Assembly: GCF_004359215.1 (NCBI RefSeq) | Contig: NC_090616.1 | Span: 3,267,388 to 3,331,387, forward strand | Reading direction: 5' to 3' | Length of the DNA: 64,000 nucleotides | From: Bremia lactucae | Lineage: Eukaryota; Oomycota; Peronosporomycetes; Peronosporales; Peronosporaceae | Shown: one piece after another, positions 30,486-40,543 of the stretch | How the letters are laid out: each line of letters opens with the position of its first letter | Numbering within the stretch: the first letter of the stretch is position 1 | Made by a program: the position numbers and the translations under genes | Notes under the pieces: model-generated | What the model saw: the letters and a program-made list of their open reading frames with translations, nothing else | What the model was told of the DNA's origin: nothing | Database searches by the model: none

Positions 30486-31967
30486 TCAACCGCAACTTGA
30501 GCACAGTTTCTTTACTGGAGACGAGAAACACTGTCGACCATCACCGCTAGCTCGCGTTGACGAGATCGCTCGTGATGAATGATTTCGCGTAAATAATGGA
30601 AGACGCGTTCCAAGGCAAGGTTTTGAATCGGGTTTGGCGAACGAGGCGAACCCGAATTTCACTCCTCCTCCACATCCATTGACGGATTTGAGTGGTAGAA
30701 AGCGTTTCCTTGTCGAATACTTTTGAACCACCGTGAGTCGAATGGGGTTCTGATGCGTTATTCGTTCGTTGGCGAGAGCATCCGCCCTCGCATGATAGTT
30801 GGAAACCTTGTTCTCAACTGATGATGGACGTTCCGGATCTCGTTCGACAGTACGACGAGACCCATCCTCCTCGACAGAAGGTCCATCGGAGAACGAGCGC
30901 TTCCCGCGCTCGGGGGTAAAGGATTGGAGGTTCTCAATCGCTTGACGCACCTTGTAAGAAATGAGCATCCTCCAATGAGAATCTTTAAGGGAATATGCTT
31001 CTTTAAGAGCATGACCTGCACCATTAAAACAGCTTGGACATGAGTCCCCCCACAAGAAACAAGGTATCTCTGCCTCTCTAGAAAAACGGTGCAGCTTATA
31101 GCGTGAACCGACTTCGGTCTGTATCTCGAATCGTTCGCGGAAAGTATTTCACTTGTCAAGACAGACCTCACGGCCTATGTTTTGCGCATTCTGTACAAAG
31201 ACTGTCCAAGCTTGGCACATCCTTCGCCAGCTTAGAAGAGTAAGACGGATGCCGGAAAAATACATCGATGAAGAATTCGATTTCATCATCAACAGGCTTG
31301 TGAAGCCTGGATAAGTCGAATAACGGAATATGTTATCGATCGTTAATAATACCCCCAGACCAGCGAATTAGGTTACCCTTAGAGGGTAACCAAGGCCTCT
31401 TTTGAGGAGCGAACCGCAACGTATTGCGGTCCCTCTCCGGTTGGCTTATGTTAACGTTAACGTTACCTTGGCCCTTGGATCAACCCTAGAATGACTCCTT
31501 TCCGGGTGATGCAAACTAGCACCACCAGCAGCGCTCCTCCCTTCACGATCACTTTGTCCCTGGTGACGCATACTAATGTCAATGACAAGTTACCTGCTAC
31601 ACCAATTGTAGGTGACTGGTCCAAGTCACCGTCATCGCCCCACTCAGTGCCTACTGTGAAGGCCGCCGGGTCATCCGGCCGTGTCCGTTAGAGCTTTGGG
31701 CTCTAACGTGACAACCAAAGAGCTGATGACGATATTGTTCGACTCGTCGGACCTATTTGGGTGGGAGTCATCTAATGATGACTCTATGGGCGACGATTGC
31801 TCTGGTGTCATCTGCAATGGCATCAACAAACGACATATTCCAGTCACCTCCAATGGGAGTGACGCGTTCTCCACAGTAGACGCATTAACGTCTTTTGAAA
31901 CATTTGCATTACCAGCAGCTGCCACCTTTGCGGCCTCACGGGCGACGCGCACGGACTTATTAGTCAT
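30486..31967 (-). pseudogene. GyB-2 antisense gene
   Basis: Starts at an ATG (31967) with TNKSVRVAREAAK, as in GyB-3, and ends in a 189-codon frame (30486-31055). That frame has CPSCFNGAGHALKE (cysteine pair and histidine, not a complete CCHC knuckle), the SFSDGPSVEEDGSRR block, YHARADALANER and VNGCGGG. The middle is broken, and 31585-31815 is flipped (inversion 6). It is antisense to pol and lies before the 3' LTR. Function unknown; GyB also has an ordinary sense gag, so this is not its missing gag. Confidence 0.6.
31585..31815. other. Inversion 6 (about 0.23 kb) inside the GyB-2 antisense gene
   Basis: In GyB-3 the block encoding LFDSSNLFGEESSSDDS is on the minus strand. In GyB-2 the homologous LFDSSDLFGWESSNDDS is on the plus strand (31681-31800), while sequence on both sides keeps the GyB-3 orientation. 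GyB-5 agrees with GyB-3, so GyB-2 is the flipped copy. Confidence 0.8.
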
Positions 31968-32120
31968 CATGCGCAAACAAATTGATTTCTGAACAAAATC
32001 AATAATGTGACAAAATTGGAATTTTTATTAAAAATCAATAATGCAGTATAACAGGGAGCGACATAATAGTATTCCCTGTCGTCCCAAATCTGTCACTATA
32101 GTGACTGTTGGTTAGGGAGA

Positions 32121-32653
32121 TATAATGGGGTGTCCCGTTACATATGTGTTATCTCCTATAAGAGTAATAATTACTATTACGTTTTACGAAGGAAACAAGC
32201 AAAAAGTACAAATGATCATCTTTATTGATAATTTGACTTATTACTTCCAGTATCACAAAAATCTGGTAACATTGATGTAATAAGACATTAGTTCTATTAA
32301 TTGATTAATTTAAATTTAAATCAACCCCGCCGTTTGTTATAAGGAACGATTGCGCGGTGCGCGAGGAGGCGCCATTCATAGTTTGTTATTAATATAAATT
32401 TAACTAGAGTTTTTAAAGTTAAATCCCTAAACTCAGTAGTAGATAGAAGATCGTTACGTAGGAAACTAAATATTTTTGTTCATTTTTACTTTTGCTCTAT
32501 TCTAAAGCCTTAGTCTAGATCCTTAAAGCTAAGTCTCCTTAGCTATATAGAATCATTCCTCTACTTTATTGTGTACGTGAAGTTTTGAGGCACCTCACCT
32601 TCACTATAATCAGTGTAAGATTAACTAGTACTTATTAGTACTAGTGAAAGGTA
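32121..32653 (+). repeat. GyB-2 3' LTR
   Basis: Preceded by the conserved CAGTGACTGTTGGTTAGGG-like lead, it starts TATAATGGGGTGTCCCGTTA (TG worn to TA) and runs to about CTAGTGAAAGGTA, lacking the last ten or so bases of the LTR. Confidence 0.8.
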
Positions 32654-32805
32654 ATCGTGTCTTGTAACGATTAGCGGGGTTGATTCAAACTTAAATTCAC
32701 CAATCAATAGAGCTAATGTCTTATTGCGTCAATATTACCAAATCTGGTAATATTATAACTGTTATGTCAAAATTCGTAAGGATAATAATTTTATACTTTT
32801 TAACC
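32654..32805 (-). repeat. GyB LTR fragment, opposite orientation
   Basis: Reverse complement of the 5' half of the LTR (AATCAACCCCGC, the AGACATTAG and AATATTACC stretches). It abuts the plus-strand LTR head-on, so two LTR fragments form an imperfect inverted repeat around 32653. Confidence 0.75.
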
Positions 32806-33120
32806 GCTGTTTAATGATACTTCCCGTGATCAGCAAAAATATCCAGCATCGGAGGATATCAGATACGAAATGAACCTCTCATAGTTGATAATTTATCGAA
32901 CAAAAGAGGCGAGCACTCTGATTGCTAGAAGTGCCAGGTGCCACAAAATCAAATTAAGCGTCAAAGTGCTCTCCATCGTTCCGACACAAAACACAGCAAA
33001 AATAACATCCCAATATCTCAACCTCCCAGAAAAAGATGCACCCAACGCAAATTAGCTCTCGAAACCTGACGAACTGAGAAAAGTTCAAAATCTGCCAAAA
33101 GCATGATGGTCAAAACTGTT
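32806..33120. other. Unassigned 0.3 kb between GyB-2 and GyA-3
   Basis: No long frame, no similarity recognised within the window. Rich in A and C on the plus strand. Nothing supportable beyond that. Confidence 0.5.
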
Positions 33121-34005
33121 CAAGTAACCTGCCCATTGGACGAGGATCTATTACCTTTGCCTGAAGGAGCGTTGGGTAAGTAACCATCCAACAAGGAAGC
33201 GTTGATTCCCACCCGCATCCACCAGTGCAGGCGGCGCTCGATAGGAGCGGCGATCTCGCCCACCTAATCGCGGCTGCCTCTCCTTCGTCCGTCCAGTCGC
33301 AGGCGTTAAGCGCTGCCGAACGACGTATTGTAGATCTCGAGGGTCAAGCCTTGCGACTGACCCCGGATCTTCATGATGTCCGCGCGAAGGATCAAGGGTC
33401 GTGAACGCCTGCAACTTCGGATTGACATCCTGGAGAAGTTGATGCTGAGGGACCCGAATAACGCGCGTGGTGTCCCTCGCTCCCCGAGTCCTTATCGAGG
33501 TGAGAGGAGTCATTCTGCTGAAAGTTTATAATCTCCCTCACCGTCGGCGTCACCATCGGTCTCCTTAGACGGATGGGGCATGTGACCTTATTTGGATCTA
33601 CATACCGCTTCAGACGACCCACGTAAAATACGGGGTGCGCCTTCATATACGGGGGAAGGGTGAGCCTATTGTTCAGGTCTTCAACCTCTTCTACCACCGT
33701 AAAGGGCCCAATGAAATGCGGCACAACTTCGTAGTACCTCCAGGTAGTAAAGAATTTGCATTCTTAGATGGGGTTGCAGTACTTGATAGTACTTGTTCAC
33801 CTACTCTATAAGGTTCCTTATTTTTGCAACCATTTCGGTCCGCATATTTTTTGCTTGTTCTGTGCGCTTGCCATCGCGTCACGGATTTTTCGTGTGATGG
33901 TAATCGCTCATTCACAAAGCGTTGAGCCTCGCTCACGCTTTTAGCATCAAACTCGCGTATGATACCGCCAAGAGGTCGGTCATAAGGCGTGGTTTTATTG
34001 ACCAC
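33121..34005 (-). pseudogene. GyA-3 integrase C-terminal region and chromodomain start
   Basis: The frame at 33691-34005 (KTTPYDRPLGGII, YADRNG) is followed by 33392-33724, which has PHFIGPFTVVEEVEDLNNR and HPVFYVGRLKRY (GPF/Y module), and by 33151-33513 with PPALVDAGGN leading into a degenerate chromodomain. The frames overlap with shifts. Confidence 0.8.
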
Positions 34006-35123
34006 TGCTAACTGGCAGGGTCACAAGGGCAAGTTTCAGTCTTTGAGATGATACCCTCATGGGTCATCGTCATATTAACTAAACTATAACCCCCTTTCGC
34101 ACCGAGCATAGTGAGGGACCTCCCCCACTAAGACTCGGGCTGCGCACAAACGTGACTGGCGTCATAGAATGACGCAGTCCGTTAATATAAATGGTGTCTC
34201 ACCCGTACTGGCGTAGACACTGTTATTTATAGCGAACTCCACAAAGGCAATTGTTTGCTCTAGTATTTAGGAGTTGCTATAGAGCGTAAGACATCCGCCA
34301 CGACCCGATTGGCACGTTCTGTTTGGTCATCGATCTCGGGATGATCTGCGGTCGACATGTGGAGCTTGCTACCTAGAGCTCAAACACATGATGCCAGAAC
34401 CGGGACGTAAAAATGGGCTCCCGGTCCGATACTATGGACTCGGGTATCCCGTGTAGTCGGTATACATGATCCAGGAACAAGAGAGCTGCCAACTTGCCTG
34501 TGATTGATAACTTACATGGTGCTAAATACACCATTTTGCTCAGTATGTCTACAAAGACAACGAGCCATGTTCGATTCTTATGATCGGGTGGAATCAAACA
34601 TGAAGTCCAGCCTTACTGACTTCCAACAATCCGTTGTAATCGGTAGCGGCTTCAGTGGCGCACTGCTGAACGGTGCAGGCTTAATGCGCTGACACTGTAC
34701 GCGAGAGCGAATATAGTTGGCCACCCATCGATATAGGTGTTGCCACCAAAATTCCTCTGACACTCATAAGAATGTATTTTCACGGCCCAGATGCCCACTT
34801 GATGGCGCATCATGGAGTTCGTGAAAGGTCATCAGCTTGAGATCTTGTAAACGCATTATCTTTTTCTGTTAATCAAACCCATTCTGCGTCCTTTTAAGGA
34901 GGTCAGATAATGGTTAGATTTGCTCAGCATCAGTCTTGCTATATTTGTGCAAGTAATTAGCGAGCCCTAGGAATTGGCGCAAATCCTTCACCTATCATGG
35001 GAATAGCCATTTCTTTACCGATTTTACCTTGTCTGGGTCTGCTCGTACACCATGTGTACCTACGATGCAGCCCAGTACAGGTATCTCAGGGACCCCTATG
35101 ACGCACTTTTGCAAGTTGACGTA
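33192..35123 (-). repeat. Near-identical 1.93-kb direct repeat, copy 1
   Basis: Matches 51955-53886 at a constant offset of 18,763 bases with no length change. Reading both, I found differences only in two small clusters (34262-34286 and 35070-35085), so identity is well above 99 percent. Flanks differ abruptly on both sides. Confidence 0.9.
34006..34850 (-). pseudogene. GyA-3 integrase core
   Basis: Frames 34578-34763 (zinc region: EEFWWQHLYRWVANYIRSRVQ, first cysteine changed to Arg) and 34373-34597 (LVVFVDILSKMVYLAPCK, IVSDREPIFTSRFWHHVFEL). The first catalytic D region reads VRLDFMFDST. TDDQTERANR near 34300 keeps the E. Shifts present. Confidence 0.8.
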
Positions 35124-35710
35124 TCAATGTGCTTGATGCGTTTGTAGAATGTCGGATTCTCGGCCAATGCTATTGAGCCTTGGTTGTCCTCATAGATCTT
35201 GACCGCATCGCTTCTCGACATCTCAACGAGCTCACACAGAAATGCCTTTAGCCACACCGCTTCTTGTGCTACTTCTGGCAACGCCATGTGTTCGACTTCC
35301 GTAGACGAAGTGCCACAGTGCGCTGCTTCTTGCTTTTCCAGCTGATACATCCGCCGCTCATCAAAAATGCCACTGGTGCTTCTTCTTGACTCTGTGTCTC
35401 CAGCCCAGTCTGCATCCGTGTAGCCTTGAAGTCCCTTGTCACTTGATGCTTGAAACTTGATACCATGCAATTTGTGCCTTGTATATACCTGAATACTCTC
35501 GTGAGTGCTTGCTAGTGTGTCGGACATAAAACTGTAGCAAATTGGCTGATCACTGCTACTACCGCAGCGAGATCGGGGCGTGTATCGACCGTAAAGTACA
35601 TCAGGTAGCCGACAGCATTTCTATATGGTACCCCAGCCATGGACTCGTTGTGTTTGCAACCTCCTTCGCACATAAGCTTTTTTTTGTCAGCTTGAGTCCC
35701 GGATCCTGTG
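35124..35710 (-). pseudogene. CopA-1 RT end and RNase H (inverted)
   Basis: Frames 35512-35748 (DPGLKLTKKK in one frame, MCEGGCKHNESMAGVPYRN, TRPDLAAVVAVISQF) and 35096-35527 (YTDADWAGDTESRRSTSG, SSTEVEHMALPEVAQEAVW, KIYEDNQGSIAL) are copia RNase H. DADWAG holds a catalytic D and EDNQG another; the glutamate of STEAEY is displaced (STEVEH). Confidence 0.85.
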
Positions 35711-35783
35711 TATTCGTGCATAGTAGGGCCCGAGAACGGGCTGAGCAATAGAGTCGCACAAGCGTCATTTAGACGCTGTGTTG
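35711..35783 (+). pseudogene. GyA RT fragment of 73 bp (inverted)
   Basis: Encodes VFVHSRA and a HKRHLDAVL-type stretch, matching 53910-53990 in reverse complement. It begins abruptly at a copia junction, about the same RT position at which GyA-2 begins at 5613. Confidence 0.8.
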
Positions 35784-35786
35784 TAG

Positions 35787-36157
35787 AGTGATATTGGAGT
35801 ATGTCTCCACTCTGGACAAGTTAGCTGATATCATGACGAAGCCTATTCCAGCGACGCAGTTTTGTGTGCTTCGGAGCAAACTTGGTATTCAAGCGTCTCC
35901 CTAATCGTCGAGTCGAGTGAGAGTGTTAGCTAGGAAGCGACTCGACTACATCAAGATAGTACCCATAATTACCATTATATACCGGTAATGACGTCACAGT
36001 GTGACGTCATGGGGATGACGTTAGTAGATGACGTCAGTAGTTTCTAGAAGGTTCTATGAGCTATGATTGGAGAATCAATGATTGGCTTCGAGGTAGCTAT
36101 AGGTTGCGAACTAAGGACCTTAATATATTCACTTTGCATTTCGCCAAGTAGTGCTCA
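35787..36157 (+). mobile_element. CopA-1 RNase H end and 3' LTR
   Basis: ADIMTKPIPATQFCVLRSKL ends the polyprotein at a stop near 35905. A polypurine-like GAGTGAGAG precedes an LTR from TGTTAGC (35924) to CTCA (36157), 234 bp, rich in TGACGTCA-type palindromes that could be CRE-like promoter elements. Confidence 0.8.
35924..36157 (+). repeat. CopA LTR (234 bp)
   Basis: Its reverse complement matches 37882-38106 and, in part, 41210-41380. It contains several GACGTCA/TGACGTC boxes and an ACCGGTA motif shared by all three. The TG...CA ends are as expected. Confidence 0.8.
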
Positions 36158-36174
36158 CTTGACCTTAGCATAAG

Positions 36175-36925
36175 TCAAACAGTGGGAGCTGTGCGATGGT
36201 TGCGCACCTGGCAAATAAACGCGAGTGAGCTTCATGCAAAAGTCGCCTCATCACGCAAATAAGCTGCTAGAAGTCATTCAGAGTGACGTGAGCGGTCCTA
36301 TGCAGTCAGCGACTTTTAGCGGTAAGTGGTACTTCGTCACATTTACAGATGAGTACTCGCACTTTACCAGTGTTCTTGTTACGAAGCAAGTCGGAGGTCT
36401 CAAACAAGCTCGCCAAGTTTGTTGCGTTCACTGAGACTTAGACCGGCGGAGTTGTCAAAACTCTTCGTTGAGACAACGGTGGTGAAAACACTTCGAGCGT
36501 ATTGGCCAAGTTCTGCAAGCGTCGTGGTATTGAGCAAAAATTCACGCTACCCTACGCTCGCAACTGAATAGGGGGGGGGGGCGAACGCATGAATCGTACA
36601 CTCGTGAATTGCGCAAGATGTATGCTTGAGCTCGCTGGACTGCCGAAATCGTATTGGGGCGAAGCATTCATGACCGCTACCTTCCTTCGCTACCGCTGTC
36701 CAACGCGAGGTATTGTATGGAAAAGTCACTATATCAGGTTTGGACCGGGAGGAAACCAGCGCTGGCAAATCTAAAGGTGTTTGGCTGCCATGCATTTGTA
36801 ACAGTTCCAAAGGAAAAACGTCGCAAGATTGACTCTCGAACGGTACGCTGTCCATTTCTCGGCTACTCGAAGCATGAAAAAGCATATCGTTTCGAAGAAA
36901 GATTGAGAATGGCCGTGTACTAGTG
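36175..36925 (+). pseudogene. CopA-2 integrase
   Basis: SFMQKSPHHANKLLEVI and SDVSGPM (first catalytic D) are in the frame 36225-36434. The second D region is shifted near 36460-36480 (RDNGGE-like). MNRTLVNCARCMLELAGLPK follows the E box in the frame 36589-36774. A run of 11 G at 36571-36581 in the codons for the NGVAER motif breaks the frame. LKVFGCHAFV marks the C-terminus. Confidence 0.85.
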
Positions 36926-37395
36926 AGTTTGATGCAAAATTTATGGAAGACATGTTTGACAGTGAGAGATGCGTCCGCCAGAATAGCGCGATTGTTGTTC
37001 AAGAGGCTGATGAATTGGCCGATGACGACTCTCCACAACTCGAAGAAACTGATCAAGAGAATGAAGAATGTGAGCAGAGCGAAGAAATGGAGCCTGGCAC
37101 CAAGCGGCACGAAAGGACTCAATCGCTCGAAAAAGCAGCTGAAATTCCAACGTCTAAGCGACACAGTAGATACCAATCAGTAAAAGAAATGTCTGCTACG
37201 GCACACGATTTTGAGGCTGCGTACGTTGTGGATTCAGTGGGAGAAATGCCGACCACGTTCAAGTCGGCGATGGAATCCAGCGACGCAGCCAAGTGGCAAG
37301 AAGTATGCAACTCGGAAATGGAATCGCTTCAAAAGAACAAGACATGGACGCTTGTGCCGCTACCAAAAGGGCGCAAGCCAATAGGCAATCGGTAA
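36926..37395 (+). pseudogene. CopA-2 integrase-RT hinge and RT start
   Basis: Open frame 36943-37395 of 150 codons: an acidic Glu-rich hinge (residues 20-60), then AAKWQEVCNSEMESLQKNKTW and LVPLPKGRKPIGNR, the copia RT start. A TAA at 37393-37395 replaces the Trp codon of NRWVFRVK. Confidence 0.85.
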
Positions 37396-37881
37396 GTGTT
37401 TCGCGTCAAAGAAAATCAAGACGGTATAGTGGAGCGACACAAGGCGCGTCTAGTGGCTAAAGGCTTTGCACAGAAGTTTGGCATTGACTACGAAGAAACG
37501 TTTGCGCCTGTGGCCAAGTTTACATCTATTCGGATTCTGCTCAGTTTGGCTGCCAAGTACGGACTTACTGTCCATCGGATAGACGTAAAGACAGCGTACC
37601 TCAACGGCCAGCTCGACGAGGACATCAACATGGCGCAGCCAGATGGCTTCAATGATGCAATCAATCCGGACTATGTGTGCAAACTAGAACGGTCAGTGTA
37701 CGTGCTGAAGCAGTCGCCTCGCATGTGGAAGAAGCCCCTCGATGATTTTATGCTAGGGCTCGAGTTCAAGAAATGCGAATCTGGCCACTGCGTCTAAATG
37801 AAGCGTGGTAGGCAAGATATGATCTTTGTTGCGCTTTACGTCGATGACTTAATTTTGGCTAGCAGTAATGAAAAGGTCAAG
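37396..37881 (+). pseudogene. CopA-2 reverse transcriptase, palm
   Basis: Open from 37396 to 37797: [53 protein letters not shown] (catalytic D) and GLEFKKCES. A stop replaces a residue at 37797. YVDDLILAS with both catalytic aspartates follows at 37838-37864. It is truncated by CopA-3. Confidence 0.88.
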
Positions 37882-38106
37882 TGAGCACTAGTTGGCAAAA
37901 TGCAAAGTAAATATATTAAAGGACTTAGTTCGCAAACCTATTGCTTGTTACCTCTAAGCCAACCATTACTTCTAGCCAATTAGCGCTTCTGAAATATTCT
38001 AGAAGCTTCTGACGTCATCAACTGACGTCATTACCGGTATCTGCCGGTACCCGCCTTTGGCCTGCTTGCTGCATGAGACGCCTTTTTCACAGCGTCCTTA
38101 AGAACA
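37882..38106 (-). repeat. CopA-3 3' LTR (225 bp)
   Basis: On the minus strand it starts TGTTCTTAAGG after a GAGTGGGAG polypurine-like tract and ends GTGCTCA at 37882. Matches the LTR at 35924-36157. Confidence 0.8.
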
Positions 38107-39130
38107 CTCCCACTCGACTCGACAGCTCTTGGGCCTTGTATCCCGAGCTTGCCACGAAGTACGCAAAACTGTGTCGCTGGAATTGGCTTGGTCATATCGG
38201 CCAGCATGTCGAGAGAAGAAATATATTCGAGAATCACTTGACCGTCTTTAACCTTGTCGTATACAAAATAATATCGAATGTCGATGTGCTTGTTTTGCTT
38301 GTGATACTCTGGATTCTTTGCCATTGCAATTGAGCCTTGGTTATATTCATAAATCTTGACCGCTCTATCCGTGGACATCTCACCGAGCTCGCACAGAAAT
38401 GTTTTAAGCCATACTGCCTCTTGTGTCGCCTCTGACAGTGCCATGTACTCAGCTTCTGTAGATGATAGAGTCACCGTATGCTGTTTCTTGATCTTCCAGC
38501 TGACACACCCGCCACTCATCATAAAAGCGTAGCCGCTTGTGCTTCTTCGTGACATCGTCTCTCCGGCCCAGTCCGCATCCGAAAACCCTTGCAGTCCATT
38601 ATGAGTTGCTGCTTGAAACTCGATGCCACGGCATCGAGTTTCGTGAGTCCTTGTACCTTATATATACCTGAAAACCCTTTTGAGTGCTTGCCAGTGTGTT
38701 GGGCATGGGTCTGCAACAAATTGGCCAAGTACTCCAACTGCCGCAGCGAGATCCTGGCGTGTGCCAACCATAATGTATCAGGCAACCGACAGCATTTCGA
38801 TACGGCACACCGACCATAGTTTCACTGTGCTTGCATCCGCCTTCGCACATGGACTTGGTCAGCTTGAGTCCTGGACCCTGGGGCGTCCTAACGGCCTTAC
38901 TGTTGTCCATGTTGAACTTCGCTAAAATATTACATGCAAACTTGGTCTGCCGCATCGTGAGTGCCCCAATCTCAAAGTCTTGCTCAATTTCAATTTCAGG
39001 AAATTACTTGAGCTGGCCCATATCCGTCATCTCAAATATGTGGCTCAGGGCTAACTTAGTTTCTTGTAGCATCTTGCTGGTACTGCTAGCCAATATAAGT
39101 CATCGACGTATCATGCAACAAAAATCAGGT
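38107..39130 (-). pseudogene. CopA-3 RT end and RNase H
   Basis: YVDDL near 39090-39112 is frame-broken. Then TKFACNILAKFNMDNSKAV, MCEGGCKHSETMVGVPYRN and, after a shift, DADWAGETMSRRSTSGYAFM. The frame at 38031-38555 gives SSTEAEYMALSEATQEAVWL and a KIYEYNQGSIA run (D changed to Y in YEDNQG), then ADMTKPIPATQFCVL at the end. Confidence 0.82.
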
Positions 39131-39230
39131 TATGCTAGGACTGGAATTTAAGAAGTGTGAATCCGATCACTGCATCTAAATGTAGATGCAGTGATCGGAT
39201 TCACACTTCTTGAATTCCAGTCCCAGCATA
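39131..39230. repeat. Perfectly centred 100-bp palindrome in CopA-3 RT
   Basis: Bases 39131-39180 are the reverse complement of 39181-39230 with about three mismatches in 50 and no spacer. The right arm is the normal RT sequence (FKKCESDHC on the minus strand). The left arm replaces the codons that should lead to YVDD. Confidence 0.9.
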
Positions 39231-39630
39231 AAGTCGTCAATTGTCTTGTTCCACATGAGAGGTGATTGCTTCAGACCGTACAGCGACCGTTGTAACTTGC
39301 ACACGTAACCTGGATTGGCTGTATCACTGAAGCCATCAGGCTGCGTCATGTAAATATCTCCGTCGAGCTGACCATTAAGAAATGCTGTTATCACATCCAT
39401 TCGATGGACCGTAAGTCCGTACTTGGCAGCCAGAACTTAGCAAAATCCGGATCGATTAAAACTTCGCCACCGACGCAAACGTTTCTTATAGTCGATGCCG
39501 AATTTTGTGCGAAACCTTTCGCCACAAGGCGCGCCTTGTATCGCTCAACTTCACCAGCTTGGTTTTCCTTAACTCGAAATACCCATCGGTTGCCGATTGC
39601 CTTACATCCTAACGGCAGGGGCACAAGTGT
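39181..39630 (-). pseudogene. CopA-3 reverse transcriptase, fingers and palm start
   Basis: Frames 39391-39624 ([28 protein letters not shown]) and 39176-39400 ([38 protein letters not shown]). The catalytic D of IDV is present (MDV). Two shifts near 39440. Confidence 0.85.
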
Positions 39631-40182
39631 CTAAGTCTTGTTCTTTTGTAGCGAGTCCATTTCCAAGCTGCACGCTTCCTTCCATTTTTTTAGCTGCGTC
39701 ATTGGATACCGTCGCCAACTTGAACGTGGTTGGCATTTCTCGCACTGAAAATCCACAACGTACGCAGCCTCGAAGTCTTGAGCTGTAGCTGACATTTCTT
39801 CAAGCGATTGATATTGACTGTGTCGTTTGGGCCTTGGCGCTTCAGTCGCTTTTTCGAGCGATTGGGTCCTTTGGTGTCGCTTTCTGCCAGGCTCAAATTC
39901 TTCATTCTGCGCAGATTCTTCATTTTCGTGATCGGTTTGGTCGTGTTGTGGGGAGTCCTGTTCAGTCGCTTCATCATCATCTTGAATAACGACCTCATTA
40001 TAGCGCCGGTCGCGCTTCCCACTATCAAACGTATTTTCCATAAACTTTGCGTCGCGACTGACAAGCACACGACCACTCTCAACTTTTATGCTCTGAGTAG
40101 CCAAGAAACCGACAGCGTACCGACCAAGCTTCAAATTTGCTTCGCTTTTCCTTAAGTACTGTAAGCTATGCATGGCATCCAA
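39631..40182 (-). pseudogene. CopA-3 integrase-RT hinge
   Basis: Open frame of 183 codons: KLGRYAVGFLATQ, VLVSRDAKFMENTF, a Gln/Glu/Asp-rich segment, KRHQRTQSLEKA, then KKWKEACSLEMDSLQKNKT. One of the longer undamaged pieces; it aligns with CopA-2 36926-37395. Confidence 0.85.
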
Positions 40183-40543
40183 AAACCTTCAGATTCGTTT
40201 CGCAGCAGAGATACCGTGGTAAAGTGCGAGTACTCATCCGTGAAAGTGAGAAGTACCGCTTGCCGCTAAAAGTTGTTGACTGCATAGGTCTACACACATC
40301 ACTGTGAATAACTTCCAACAGTTTCTTTGCATGATGTGGTGACTTTTGCATCAAACTCACTCGCGTTTGTTTGCCAATCGCACAACGATCGCACAGCTCC
40401 CACTGATTGACCGACGCAAGATCAATGTCAACACCATAGTTCCTTTTGACGATAGTGTCTAGACCACTATATCTAATGTGTCTAAGTCGAAGATGCCAGA
40501 GGTACGAAGTGGTGTCCCCATGGCATCCCGACGAGCTTGTCAC
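40166..40543 (-). pseudogene. CopA-3 GAG-pre-integrase and integrase with a core deletion
   Basis: LWHLRLRHIRYSGLDTIVKR is the GAG-pre-integrase motif, WELCDRCAIGKQ the zinc end, EVIHSDVCRPM the first catalytic D region. Right after the RTLPRYL segment it jumps to ETNLKVFGCHA, so most of the catalytic core, including the second D and the E, is deleted. Confidence 0.85.

Larger units (their letters stand above)
20430..32653 (+). mobile_element. GyB-2, Ty3/gypsy element split by a nested GyD
   Basis: Plus-strand order: protease-RT linker (20430-21060), RT (21061-21640), RNase H (to 21970, continuing in the flipped piece 24032-24344), then GyD, then integrase (28997-30110), tail, antisense gene and LTR (32121-32653). 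The RNase H tether reads AAGATAAGG at the left junction and resumes at GGCTC on the right, as in uninterrupted GyB-3 (AAGATAAGGCTC at 45800). The 5' LTR, gag and protease are gone. Confidence 0.82.
33121..35123 (-). mobile_element. GyA-3, deleted gypsy element
   Basis: On the minus strand: RT end (35123-34870), then a jump straight into the integrase zinc region (34850), integrase core, tail and chromodomain start (33151-33513). RNase H and the integrase N-terminus are deleted, the same deletion as in GyA-4. From 33192 to 35123 it is nearly identical to 51955-53886. Upstream RT sequence is replaced by CopA-1. Confidence 0.88.
35124..35785. other. Inversion 4 (about 0.66 kb) across GyA-3 and CopA-1
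   Basis: Copia RNase H reads minus inside and plus outside (from 35787). Gypsy RT reads plus inside (35711-35783) and minus outside (below 35123). Flipped back, gypsy HLDAVL meets QLYVNLQ/VNLQKC, missing about 20 bp, and copia KHID meets VILEYVSTL, missing about 40 bp. Confidence 0.85.
36175..37881 (+). mobile_element. CopA-2, copia fragment (integrase to RT)
   Basis: It begins inside the integrase zinc region (WELCDGC) and ends inside RT just after YVDDLILAS, where CopA-3 starts at 37882. It has no LTR of its own. Long stretches of frame are kept (36943-37395, 37396-37797). Confidence 0.88.

Noticed and set aside
36547..37176. 209-codon minus-strand frame opposite CopA-2
   Set aside because: It mirrors the well-conserved copia integrase and hinge on the plus strand; no independent features.
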